Origin: Trichobilharzia szidati
Taxonomy: Eukaryota; Platyhelminthes; Trematoda; Strigeidida; Schistosomatidae
Direction of reading: 5' to 3'
Assembly (NCBI GenBank): GCA_944472155.2
Contig: OX235273.1
Coordinates: forward strand, 105,422,582 to 105,486,581
DNA length: 64,000 bases
Shown: in pieces, positions 54,035-63,719 of the stretch
How positions within the stretch are numbered: the stretch's first letter is position 1
How the letters are laid out: every line of letters starts with the position of its first letter
Notes under the pieces: generated by a model
What the model was told of the DNA's origin: nothing
Seen by the model: only the letters and a program-made list of their open reading frames with translations
The model's database searches: none
Translations under genes and position numbers: made by a program

Positions 54035-54605
54035 AGTAAACTATCTGAGTTATAGAAAAGAAAAGGCGTTCAGCATAGAGTTAGTCTTTTCGGCGATATC
54101 CTGAACTCTTCATACAAAAGAAGTTTGTTCGGTCATTAAATCTACAATAGTCCTGATCTATCTCAACACCAAATACGTAATTTTGTCTTACCTCTTTCTT
54201 CTTTGTTTGTCTGCTTCTTAATTGCATTATTTTCTACCCCCACCCTCTATTAAATCTCTACCCTCATGACGACTGTTGCTAACTCCATTTTCGTTCATTT
54301 TCAGGTGAATTCTACTCAGATTACTAACTTGAATCTCATTCATTTTTCATTGAACCCTAGGAATTAGATTACGTCACCCAACCTACTTTTGTAACTTTAT
54401 TTTAGTTTCTAACCGATTAACGCCTTCTAAATTACGTAATTTGTTGTCAAATATTAACAATTGCATTAACACATCTTTGGAAATATTCCTTTTGTTGGCA
54501 AGATAAAATTACTATAAATTTGCGGTTTGTACAGCTTGAGAATGATATCGCCGAAAAGAGTAACTCTTTGCTGAACTCCTTTTCTTTTCTATGACTGAAT
54601 GGTAA
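54035..54605. mobile_element. PLE relic with inverted hammerhead-type ends, no coding part
   Basis: 54040-54110 (minus) and 54535-54600 (plus) are inverted relatives: both read GATATCGCCGAAAAGA, a CTAACTCT or GTAACTCT block, GCTGAAC and CCTTTTCTTTTCTAT. The plus end keeps stem I CAGC/GCTG, GAA and stem III AAGAG-TAA-CTCTT, but the heptamer is lost. The interior is AT-rich without coding blocks, like PLE 3' untranslated regions. Confidence 0.65.
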
Positions 54606-55150
54606 TTTTTAAATTATCTGAGTTATTCTTGTGTTAGTTAGTTTCTTAAATATCTGTCAAGAACTCCACCCAACTAACTCTGCAATAATACAGATGTTCA
54701 TATATACATACATCACTATGGGTGGTATACTGAAATATATACGTGTGAGGTTCTATATAGCTTTCCTTATTCTCTAATACTCATTCACCCAACTATTTCG
54801 TATTATTACCATTATTCCATTCCAATTGTTTCCCAGTCTATATAAATGTATGACTCAATTATTTAAACATTGCTTCGTGAGTAATTTCATTAATTCTGAT
54901 ATTAATATTCATTAAAATTAATTAAATAAAAAAATAATTGGTTTTGAAATCTTCCAGGTAAATAGTATTTTGCTTAAATGTTTCAGATAAATAATATGGA
55001 AAATTCAAGAAAATTCCAGAGCATTGAGAACATCCATTTTTATTTCATAGGGTTTTCTTCAATGTGTAATCATTGTAGGATAATTTTAAAACAGCTGGTC
55101 CCTCCTTGTTATGCTTATGAATTTGCTTGAGTATGCCTTTGGGAGGAATG
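54606..55150. other. Unassigned AT-rich spacer
   Basis: Nothing recognised. Confidence 0.4.
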
Positions 55151-55152
55151 CG

Positions 55153-55250
55153 GAAAGAATGGGAGTACTGGACAGATGTTTCGTCCTAGTTTGAGACTCG
55201 ACGTCAGTACGCACCCACCGGGGTTCAAACCAATACTTGAATAACTTCAT
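55153..55250 (-). repeat. Family C fragment, ribozyme region with intact outer helices
   Basis: Minus strand: ACCCCGGTGGGTGCGTACTG, heptamer ACGTCGA (mutated), stem II GTCTC-loop-GGAC, GAA, ACATCTGT, C, CAGTAC. The tRNA-like part is fused to the tail (TTCAAACC joined to AATACTTGAATAA) by deletion. Confidence 0.65.
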
Positions 55251-55500
55251 AATTATTATCCCTTTTCCTTGAAGACTGTAATACCACTCTTCTGACATTT
55301 GCATATCATATGCTGACTTGATCTTTTGTTATCTGTCTTTGTTCCTGTTTGGCCTCTAGTTTTAATGCATCTTTTTGTGGTTGTGCGGCGATATTGACAA
55401 TGTGTTATTTCACGATGTGATTTTTGTTGTTATTGAGTGAGTCAAGGTGATGTTGACCTTCCACTGTCTGTAGTAAGCATCAGTGTGTGATTCTTGTTGA
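55245..55500 (-). repeat. Repeat D fragment, inverted
   Basis: The minus strand shows AAACAGGAACAAAGACAGAT, AAGATCAAGTCAGCATATGA and ATGCAAATGTCAGAAGAGTG, matching 28920-29110. Confidence 0.55.
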
Positions 55501-56165
55501 GGGAGTCATCCATCCCAACATGTTGTGAATATTCCACTTGATTCTCAGATACTTCATACAGTTGGATTTGGGTTAGCTAAGTTTGACCTACAATACTTGT
55601 TTTGTACTGGAAACTTATCTATCCTATAAATCTGCATGACGTTACGGTTGAGTTAGACTCCCAATGAGGCTGAAATTAATTGGAGCGGCATTCAAACCAT
55701 AAATAGCAGTTTCTTCGGCACCATTTGGGTTCTTTCAGACTTTTGCTTCAACTTAACTTCAAATGAATCTGATATACTATGCTCAAAGGGATTATTTCTG
55801 ATAGGTAAGAGGATTTCGGTGAGCTATTTGGCAGTAAAATAATATGAGGAATTCGTCATGTCCAAGGCTGTCAAAGGTTTATAAAAATATATTTGTAAAA
55901 TCTTTCAAAATTAGTCTACTTTTGTTAAAATATATGTGTATATGCAGTATACAATGGTGTGTGTATGTGTGTGTGTGGGTGAACAGTCATAAAACATTTG
56001 TTATTCTCATATGAGCTGTGATCAAGATTTGACCAGATAGTAGCAAAATAATTGAGATTCTTTTACAAATATAATATAATTTTATGAATTTGTTATTCTC
56101 TCCATAAGAAAACGTAGACAATCGAGAATTTGATCAAGTGTGACTAGTTGTTGAAAACATATGCA
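55501..56165. other. Unassigned AT-rich spacer with a GT run
   Basis: A (GT)n run lies at about 55957-55977. AGCTGTGATCAAGATTTGACC (56016) has an inverted partner at 56430-56450 and a similar block at 56815-56835, so PLE end sequence surrounds the next element. Confidence 0.45.
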
Positions 56166-56167
56166 CT

Positions 56168-56386
56168 TTATTTATTAGTCAGGATTTGCCATGCATCAGC
56201 TAACAACACACCTTCACGTCTGTTCAAACTGTTGGGATTCACCCATATATGTAGGGCTTCTGAAGTCAATCTTTCTTTATGTAAACCAAAACCTTTCTGT
56301 AAAAACTTATTCTTATCAAAGTCGATTTTGTGTCCCGTTTCTATCGAATGCAGTGCAATCTCTAAGTTGTTTTCTAGCTTCTTCAA
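56168..56386 (-). pseudogene. PLE GIY-YIG C-terminal end
   Basis: A 72-residue frame: IALHSIETGHKIDFDKNKFL, then KERLTSEALHIWVNPNSLNR. It matches AIEPGHKIDFDN...ERLISEAIHIKWNPNF of the PLE at 62.9-63.4 kb. The SEA(L/I)HI glutamate is kept. The rest of the domain is missing. Confidence 0.8.
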
Positions 56387-56476
56387 GTCTGCAGAGGTCT
56401 TTCAAAGACCTCTAATTTTGAAAGTGTGAGGTCAAATTTTGATCACAGTTCATATAAAAAATTTTTGTTTCGTTTT

Positions 56477-56666
56477 GTTTATTATACCTATTGATAGCTG
56501 TTTCTTGATTCACATGACAGGACAAACAATTTAAAACAAGAGATGTACTTTTATATATAAACATACTATTTTATTTATTATACATGTTGATGCCTGTTGC
56601 AAGATTCATGAGTGGACAAAGTTTAAAAAACAAGAGTTGTTCCTTTTATATATAAACCTCTGTTAT
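56477..56666. repeat. Tandem duplication of a ~95-bp PLE-flank unit
   Basis: TTTATTATACCTATTGATAG to TATATATAAACATACT is followed by a second copy TTTATTATACATGTTGATGC to TATATATAAACCTCTG. The second copy leads directly into the hammerhead at 56676. Confidence 0.75.
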
Positions 56667-56675
56667 GTTAATTTC

Positions 56676-56733
56676 GATTAATTTCCCTGAAGAAGTTCGA
56701 ACCAGATTACCGAACGAAACGTTGGAATTAATC
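56676..56733 (+). ncRNA. Hammerhead ribozyme of a Penelope-like element, well preserved
   Basis: Stem I GATTAATTTCC pairs with GGAATTAATC (ten pairs with one bulged T); core CTGAAGA (56687-56693) plus one extra A; stem II GTTCG/CGAAC (five pairs, 11-base loop); core GAA (56716-56718); stem III ACGT (two pairs, no loop); cleavage-position T, giving a GUU triplet. All core bases are intact. Cleavage is predicted after 56723. The PLE terminal region and the GIY-YIG remnant at 56168 suggest that it marks the end of that PLE. Confidence 0.85.
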
Positions 56734-56884
56734 ATTTCAATTTCGCTGAGACATTACAAATATCATTTTATAAATGTCTACTTCTTACTCAGCGCTCAAT
56801 TATTTTGCAGCTATCCAGTCAAATCTCGATCACAGTTCATATGAATTTTCAAGGGTTGATTTGTTATGATTTGATTTGTTTTTC

Positions 56885-56986
56885 GGATTTGACTACAGAT
56901 TCATATCATTTAGAATAGCATTGAAAACTAGGGAGCACTGGACACTATTTCGTCCTAGTTTGGGAATCATCAGCAGATTAAGTGTA
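56885..56986 (-). repeat. Family C fragment with intact hammerhead heptamer
   Basis: Minus strand: AATCTG, CTGATGA, TTCC-CAAACTA-GGAC (outermost pair lost), GAA, ATAGTGT, C, CAGTG, then CTCCCTAGTTTTCAATGC and the tail. The core is intact but stem I is only three pairs (CTG/CAG). Confidence 0.6.
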
Positions 56987-56990
56987 GTGG

Positions 56991-57329
56991 TGTAACAACA
57001 GAAGACAAGAGCCAGGCAACAAATCGTTTATTAAGGAAATCAACACACACTTATAGCTTTTCATGTACATTATTATAGATTATTGTTAGCAGAAAAACAC
57101 AGTCTTCTGATTGGTTGTTTCTCACTGAAAGCTATTCTTTCATCTCTTTGTGGTTATTTCTTGAATGTCAGATCATCTATATGCTAACTGTATCTGCCTA
57201 CGCAAAGTATGCTGTAGTTGGTTGTTGAATCAGTATTGGTTCATATTTTTCTCACGACCAATATTGAGGACGTAAATATTGACGGAAATTACCATCTACC
57301 AATTTGGTTAGCCGCCAGTTCTCACCATA
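56991..57329 (-). mobile_element. Solo LTR with GTGG target duplication
   Basis: The reverse orientation of the LTR at 15850-16191: plus strand starts TGTAACAACAGAAGAC and ends CCAGTTCTCACCATA, 339 bp. It is flanked by GTGG at 56987-56990 and 57330-57333. It is inserted at the boundary of family C and PLE sequence. Confidence 0.85.
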
Positions 57330-57840
57330 GTGGTACGTTCTCTTTGTGCGATTCTGGTAGACCATATAACTGAGGAATCGAGGAAGCTGAGGTTCTTATT
57401 CGCTCAAATAATTCCGAGCTGATATTCGATTCGTTTTGTGTTATCTTCCCTTCAATTTCTTTCGTTTGGTCTTTCTGATTACTTTCTTCAAAAAATTTGT
57501 TTTCATCTGACATGACAGATAACATTTTATCGAGGCAGTCTTGGATATTCAACAGTAGGATGCCAGCACCTTTATAAAGGTAGGTCAGAATCAAGTTTTT
57601 CTTCCTTAAAATCCCGCGTAGTTGCTTTCTATGCTTGGCTGAAATAAATCGTTTGACATTTGTTTTTTTGTTGATATACTGATGACAGCTATTCAACGCT
57701 ATAGACTTGAATTGTTCATATGATTTGTTTGACACTGGGAGAAGATCGTTTGTCTGATGGGTCAGTGCCTCAAACTGGACTTTTATATCCAAGTCACTCC
57801 AGTTTGTCAAAATATCACAGAATTTTGGACCCAACGACAA
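57330..57840 (-). pseudogene. PLE reverse transcriptase N-terminal region
   Basis: A 172-residue frame opening LSLGPKFC (the usual PLE N-terminal SLGPKF), with FEALTHQTND, RGILRKKNLILTYLYKGAGI (damaged form of the ADKGxG(I/V)V segment), NIQDCLDKMLSVMSDENKFF and, at the end, PQLYGLPESHKENVPL (the LYGLPKxHK motif). Motif A onward is cut off by the solo LTR side. It is the only RT N-terminal region in the window. Confidence 0.85.
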
Positions 57841-58040
57841 AGCTTGCAGTTGCGTGAGAGTTATTGATATATTAGAATAGCTGAAAATGTATTTCTCTGG
57901 TGTACCAGGAAAACACGAATAAGTGATGCTTCAAAGAGCGATGATTTAGGTGGATATGATTGTGACGAAGACACTTTTAGTAGAGCTTGGAATATTCTTT
58001 CTTATCAACACAGCTCTTTAGAAAACTGATTCCTGTCTTC
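57841..58040. other. Unassigned, probably PLE-derived
   Basis: There is no clear motif. It lies between two PLE coding pieces on opposite strands. Confidence 0.35.
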
Positions 58041-58640
58041 GCTGTGGCAAGCTTGACAAAAAAATTAAGAAACGTATCAAGTTCTTTCACTGTCACAGGG
58101 TTCTTGCTCTGCTTCAAGTTATATTGGCTGCACAAAGAGCACACTTTTCAAACGCATCTCTGAACACTACCGGACATGGTTAGCAAGAAGACAATGCAGG
58201 ACATTTACTAGCACAATCCTCGCGCACTTGGTGAACTCAAGCTACGTGAGTGTTCCGATCCACTACTTAAAGGAACCACTATTGAAGTTCACTTTTAGTG
58301 TGCAGTTCAAGTTCAGCAACTCGCTTTATAGACAAAGAGGTGGAGTGGCAATGGGGTCACCATTGGTCCTTTACTTGCAGACTGCTTCTTGGCAAGTCTA
58401 GAGAATAGTATGTTACTACCCACCATCGATAGTTTCCATTAGTACTGAAGGTACATGTATGATACTTTCATCATATTTGACGAGAATACCAACATCGAAA
58501 TGATAGCTGAGGGGTTCAGCAACTGCTATCACGCCATCCAATTCCTTTCATAATCAGAGATGAACTCATAATTCCATTTTCTAGATGTTTTTCTAAAGAA
58601 GAAATCTGATGGTTCGCTTCAAAGATCCATCTACGGGAGG
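58041..58640 (+). pseudogene. Two PLE coding pieces in reversed domain order
   Basis: First, SCSASSYIGCTKSTLFKRIS, EHYRTWLARRQCRTF and LAHLVNSSY (58100-58255) are GIY-YIG sequence. Then FSNSLYRQRGGVAMGSPLV (58318-58370), a DENTNIEMIAEGFSNCYHAI block (58480-58545), FHFLDVFLKKKSDGSLQRSI (58570-58630) are RT palm sequence in shifting frames. In an intact PLE the RT comes first, so these are two fragments joined. The YVDD is damaged near 58450. Confidence 0.75.
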
Positions 58641-58704
58641 AAGATCAAACCCCGGACTTTATACGTGGTTGGTGAGCATTCTACCACTGCACCACTGACG
58701 CACT
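58636..58704 (-). repeat. Family E tRNA-like head fragment
   Basis: Minus strand: GCGTCAGTGGTGCAGTGGTA, GAATGCTCACCAACCACGTA, GGGGTTTGATCTTCC (B-box, mutated). Only the head is present. 58705-58919 has no recognised feature. Confidence 0.65.
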
Positions 58705-58919
58705 ACTTCTCTATGTATTCATCAGTTCATCTGCTTCTTTGAAGACAGCTAAGCCAATGTATCACCGAATATCTCCCATTGTGATTCGGTAAAGGGCAGA
58801 TACAAACTACCCGAATTTGTGTTTCTGTTGCACATAATTTATTGTCGCTATTCAGTAGACGAAAGAGAAGTATTGAAGGTGATTCTTCGCGCCCTGTCAA
58901 ATCTTTCCAAATATTTATA

Positions 58920-59125
58920 TATATCAGAGGTTAATTGGTGGGTGGTGACTTGCAGTGGAATGAGCATTTCGTCCTATGTGGGACTCGTCATTTGTATGTA
59001 CCTACATTCACAAGTGAGTCATGATGTTCCCACCGAGGCTCGAACCCAGTGCCCATAGTTTCAAACGCCAAAGCGTTATCCACTAGAACACTTGGGCCGC
59101 GACAGCCACCTCTTGTGCTACAGGT
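58920..59125 (-). repeat. S-family ribozyme repeat with tRNA-like head
   Basis: Minus strand: tRNA-like head (CACAAGAGGTGGCTGTCGCG, GGCCCAAGTGTTCTAGTGGA, TGGGTTCGAGCC B-box at 59037-59048), then the ribozyme at complement 58957-58994: ATGACGA, GTCC-CACATA-GGAC, GAA, ATGC, after which the stem III / cleavage site region is deleted. Confidence 0.82.
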
Positions 59126-59144
59126 CATATTAATTATTTAATTG

Positions 59145-59260
59145 CATTTTGGATTTTCCCGTCGACTGATTGGACTGATGTGCTCGGTCTCAGGTTGACA
59201 TGTCGGCTTCTTGTGCAAATGCTTCGACGATGTCTGGGCATGTAATTAGAGGTAAATTCA
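59145..59260 (-). repeat. S-family 3' tail fragment
   Basis: The minus strand matches the tail of 59470-59585: TGCCCAGACATCGTCGAAGC, ACAAGAAGCCGACATGTCAA, CAATCAGTCGACGGGAAAAT. Head and ribozyme are missing. Confidence 0.75.
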
Positions 59261-59284
59261 ATTAAATGAATAATATGATCCGCT

Positions 59285-59585
59285 GCACAAGAGGTGGCTC
59301 TCGCGGCCCAAGTGGTCTAGTGTATAACGCTTTGGCGTTTGAAACTATGAGCACTGGGTTTGAGCCTCGGTGGGAACATCATCACTCACTTGTGAATGTA
59401 GGTACATCCAGATGACGAGTCCCAAATAGGACGGAATGCGCATCCTGGATTTCACTGCTAGTCACCATCCACCAATTAAATTGTAATTACATGCCCAGAC
59501 ATCGTCGAAGCATCTGCACAAGAAGCCAACATTTCAACCTGAGACCAAGCAATTCTGTCCAATCAATCGACGGGAAAATCTTAAA
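59285..59585 (+). repeat. S-family (S-alpha-like) repeat, complete
   Basis: A tRNA-like head (GCGGCCCAAGTGGTCTAGTG A-box, TGGGTTTGAGCCTCGG B-box, 59310-59380), a linker CTTGTGAATGTA, a hammerhead at 59408-59448 and a unique tail (CATGCCCAGACATCGTCGAA to GTCCAATCAATCGACGGG). The ribozyme has stem I CCAG/CTGG, stem II GTCC-CAAATA-GGAC and stem III ATGCGCAT, but the heptamer is ATGACGA and GAA has become GGA, so two core positions are lost. The organisation equals that of the schistosome satellite/SINE whose hammerhead is known. Confidence 0.88.
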
Positions 59586-60364
59586 AAATTTCGATTAAAT
59601 TTATACATATCATCCGTGGTGAAACTCGTAAAAACAGAGATGGGTATTCTAACTATTCAGGTTAAACTATACATTCAGAAGAGGTTTGTACAGCTATAGT
59701 GTTTGACTTGGTCAACTCTGACCCAACTTTCTCGCCTTGATATAGTATGGAGCCACTTTTTTAAACATTTCTCATTTAGTTTTTTTTGCTTCTTCATCGA
59801 AACTTAGTTTGCTTACTTCACTTACAACCAAGCATTACTTAATCGGGGACTGTTTCTTTTTCTTAGCTTTTATCTACTACTACGACTATTGCTACGTCTA
59901 TCTGAACGTTTTTTTTCTGTGTTATCATGTCAATTTTCATTATCTTTCTTATCACAAATCATTCCAGTCTTTCATCTTTGTTATTAATAGAATTATGATT
60001 CTCCAAAAGACGGAGATTAATGAACAAAGAATATTCTTATCGATAATTTCTTCCTCATCGCCCCTTCTGCAATGATATTTCCATAATAGATAAGGAATAA
60101 TTGTTATTGACAACATTAATGCGTTGTTGTTTTTTTCTTTTAAAAATACCAACGAATCATCACATATATGAATAGATTGTTAGTAGATTACAGTTCAGAA
60201 TATCCATTTGCGTTAAAATGTGTATAAATATAACACTGGATTGAACAATAAACTTTTAAAGTAAATGATTATGAATAATTAATGAGTTTTTACAGTGATG
60301 AATGCTCATGATTATTGAATTTTATTCAGAACTACCACAAACTTTCGAAGGGATGATGAAAATG
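59586..60364. other. Mostly unassigned; PLE terminal-repeat trace
   Basis: Near 60010-60080 the minus strand has GGGGCGATGAGGAAGAAATT, ATCGATAAGAATATTCTT, aligned with the hammerhead-type PLE ends. Other sequence is AT-rich and unrecognised. Confidence 0.4.
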
Positions 60365-60610
60365 ACTAGAGGTAAGATCCAGGTTACGCATTTCGTCCTT
60401 ATCGTGATTTGTCAGCTGAACATACCTTCACCCTTAGTGAGTGATGGTATACGCACTGACGTTTGAAACGATAAGCCAAAAGTCCAAGTCTCAATGGGAA
60501 TATCACTAATCGTTGGAGATGCAGAAACACCTGGCTGAAGAGTCTGGAATAGGACGAAATGAACATTTTGGATTCCAGTACTAGCCACCATCGACTGACA
60601 GACACCAGAA
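60365..60610. repeat. Inverted pair of S-family ribozymes
   Basis: The minus-strand motif at 60379-60419 has CAG, CTGACAA (one core change), GGAC, GAA, ATGCGTAA, C, CTGG. The plus-strand motif at 60531-60571 is better kept (separate entry). Between them are remnants of two heads (CGTTTGAAACGATAAGCC near 60450; CAAGTCTCAATGGGA near 60485). Confidence 0.72.
60531..60571 (+). ncRNA. S-family hammerhead with intact core
   Basis: CTGG, CTGAAGA, stem II GTCT-GGAATA-GGAC (four pairs, one G-U), GAA, stem III AT-GAAC-AT, T (AUU triplet), TTGG. Every conserved core base is present. Stem I (CTGG/TTGG) has two or three wobble pairs, so activity may be weak. It is the only S-family copy in the window with the first core base C and GAA both kept. 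Confidence 0.7.
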
Positions 60611-60859
60611 ACTAACCATAAACAGAAATATAGAAGAATAATTGATCTGAAAATCCCTTCATGAACAATCTATTCACAAGACTGATACTTATATGAAAAT
60701 ATTTCAGCTAGCTAACTTAACACCGAAGAACAAAATGCAGTGAAGAAACTGGAGAATAGAAAAGACATAGTTATACTACTAGCAGACACATTCCATTATC
60801 TCTTAATAAGAGCTTCTTCTGAGGTACGAAATGAACGTTCATTCTTTCTATTTAATAAG

Positions 60860-62165
60860 GAATGATACAGACAAATCGATAGTGTGACAGTGGGGTCACC
60901 ACTAGAACCTGTTCCAGCTGACATTTTCTTCGCAAAAATAAAGAATTGATCATTGGAAGATTTTATTTAGTGAACCGGAATTCCTTTTTCTTTGCATGTA
61001 TGACACATTTTTTTGAAAAATGAGAATGAGACAAATAATGTCCTGGACAAACTTAACGATATTCGTTCTGAAGTAAATTTTGCCATTGAGAAAGAAAGAA
61101 ACTCTAGTGTTTTATTCTTGGGCGTTCATGTGACTAGAAAAGTGAAGGGTACAATATAAGGTGTTATTGACAAGGATTTCAAAGTTATCTGTCGTATGTA
61201 AACATTAATTTTGCCACAAGAGTTCGTCAGTCAAATATTGCTGGGACCATTGGAAACCACATTAAGGCGCCTAACTTCTGTATCCCAAAGAAGTTAATTC
61301 AGACGCTTTCCTTACCCTGGCCAATAAGGTTTTATTTCCCCTAGTATATCATATCTTTCCTTATTTTATCTGAGCTCAAGGAAAAGTTTTTCGAAAACAA
61401 TATTCTCTCCTTGAACTCCCCATTATTTTCCGGGTTAATTTGCATTTCTTGTCAATCGGACGGAGAGACCTTGAAACGATATCTGCCAATTAATGTGGAT
61501 TTACATTAGTTTATGATAAAGGTTTTAATATTTCCCAATGAATGAAAAACTGATGACGTGAAACCCTACTAGAGAACGGGTATCCACCAAGATTCATAGA
61601 CAAAAACATGGAAGAGAAGTCTCCGTCATCAAACATCGCAACTGATCCAAAGAAACTCTCTTCATGAACCTGGAATTCAAAGGTGACATCGCAGCAGAAA
61701 TTCTCAGAAACCTCCCTTCTAAATGTCTGCAGAAGACATTTCCAACAGCCACCCTACTTACGTATCACATTCTCCAGCAGGCAGTTAATCCAGTCTAACG
61801 ATAAGGACAAGATACGGCTTTTGGCCACTTCAGTGTGTATTTGTCATTTTACTTGCTCATATGAAGCGAAGTATATTGGCCGTACGCAACGTCAAGTCGA
61901 CAAACGTATTCTAGAACACTGTTCAGCTTGGTTAGCCAGAGTAGAAAAGGAGAATAGCAGCAGCTCTATCCTCGAACACATCGTCATCTCCAGACATCGG
62001 GCACCCCCTACATGAATGCTTCACAGTGCTGCACAGAGTCCCTCAATATCGCACAAAGACACTTCAAATACGCCATCTGTACATAGCTGAAGCATTAGCT
62101 ATTCGTTATGTGAAACCGGACCTCTGCATTCAAAAGCGATACATACATTCTCTCGTACTACCGTG
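60860..62165 (+). pseudogene. Penelope-like element: RT palm to GIY-YIG, several frames
   Basis: QIDSVTVGSPLEPVPADIFF (60865-60930; usual form AMGSPLGPVLADIF), a damaged YVDD region near 61000, LDKLNDIRSEVNFAIEKERN, SSVLFLGVHVTRKVKGT (61030-61155), thumb traces, TLFMNLEFKGDIAAEILRNL (61655-61710), LLATSVCICHFTCSYEAKYI followed by GRTQRQVDKRILEH (61815-61920, intact GIY-YIG start with arginines), ILEHIVISRHRAPPT, then in another frame AEALAIRYVKPDLCIQKRYI (62085-62150) with the glutamate. All domains are recognisable but frameshifts disable the gene. Confidence 0.88.
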
Positions 62166-62715
62166 ACCAGAGTGAAGTCCTTACTATATATCTGCTTCTT
62201 TCTTTCCTATTATATAAGTTCACTAGTATTATTGTCATTGCTACTATTATTTCATTATCATTATTGTTCCCATCATCCGTATTTGATTACCACTCTATTA
62301 CTGTTTATTAATAACACAACTTTTTCACACAGATCCTATATAAAACACTCTAACGCCTTTCCACTAATTCTTGTCCATTCTCAACCAGCTTACTCATTGG
62401 TCATTATCTCACACTTATTACGTCATGCCAATTTCTGCCACTTTTCTAGCTTACAATTAGTCATCCCTTCTTACACCTGACCAGTATCTGATTTGTCCAA
62501 ATTATTTTTATTTTTATTTTGACTTCTTCTTTAATTACGTGTTATTCTTGTAAAATTAAATTATAATTGTCCAAATTATTTTAATTTTATTTTTACCACT
62601 TCATCTTTAATTACGTATTATTCTTGTAAAATTAATTTATTCTATCCATTTCTACCTTTTAACTGTGTGTATTAATTTTCTTCCTTAAAGATTTTTTGTT
62701 AAATATAATTACGAT
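62166..62715 (+). other. PLE 3' untranslated region
   Basis: T-rich sequence following the PLE stop, containing a ~65-bp direct repeat (AATTATTTTTATTTTTAT... at 62499 and AATTATTTTAATTTTATTTT at 62574, each ending TATTCTTGTAAAATTAA). No gene. Confidence 0.55.
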
Positions 62716-62887
62716 TGTACAGCTAATGAGAATGAATTGTTGAAAAAAAATTTTCTTCGCTGTTTGACCCTTTTTCTAATGACTCAATATGGGAATATTT
62801 CGTTCGTTACGCTATTCAATGCTAGTAGTTTTATCAAAGTATTATTAAACCATAATTTACAAAATTTCAGCTTATATATAACAACAA

Positions 62888-63357
62888 TTGCCGTTTCATA
62901 TAGAGCGGAGACGTCAGACGATGTGCGAAGAACACTCAGTAAGCTCGACACCAGACACTGCGAAACAACCTTGTCCATATAAAAGACCAAATCTATCTAA
63001 TTGTGTCCACAAAATAAAATACTTGGAATGTGATGCGATATATATAGGACAAACATCTCCAGAGAGAGACCAAAATCAGAAGAAATAAACACCGTAGAGC
63101 ATTCGTTCGACCACCGAGAAATCCAGTTAGTGAACTAGAAAAGCTTGAAAAATCATCAGCCATAGATCTACACGCTATAGAACCAGGTCACAAAATCGAT
63201 TTTGACAATATTGAAATAATCCAGAAAAAGCATTTCAGAAATCACAAAGAACGTCTAATCTCAGAAGCAATTCATATCAAATGGAATCCAAATTTTCTGA
63301 TTAGGAGTGATGGACTAAAACAGAATCTGACCTGGTTACAACATTCCCCTACCCCAT
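62888..63357 (+). pseudogene. PLE GIY-YIG C-terminal protein, one frameshift
   Basis: SNCVHKIKYLECDAIYIGQT (about 62995-63055) is the GIY-YIG start. A frame change at about 63060 leads to RRNKHRRAFVRPPRNPVSEL, AIDLHAIEPGHKIDFDNIEI, KERLISEAIHIKWNPNFLI with the catalytic glutamate, and ends LTWLQHSPTP before a stop at 63357. It is the fullest copy of this PLE subfamily here; 56168-56386 is its relative. Confidence 0.85.
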
Positions 63358-63719
63358 GAAATGACAAAATCAACTCGAATGTGATAAGCAATATCATTAT
63401 GTAAACACACGCTGTTTTTATAATTTAACAGACCTATCAAATCCAGCAATCTACAATTGGTTTCGTTATTTTTACCAGTTGGCGAATTTGACAACGAAAA
63501 ATGACCCCGTGCTGAGGAATGATGATTAACTTGTTATACATCAGCCGAGTGGATTTTGTAAATTGTAGTTTAATAATACTTTGATAAAGCTATTAACAGC
63601 AATAAATAGCGAAACGCCAGTAGAGACAATATCGTTTTGTTTTTCATTCATTGAGAAATACAATAAAACTTTTATTAAGTAACTGAAAAATCCCCATACT
63701 GAAATCAAAACGGGATTCT

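Noticed and set aside
62163..62480. 105-codon hydrophobic frame
   Set aside because: It is T-rich 3' untranslated sequence following the PLE stop.
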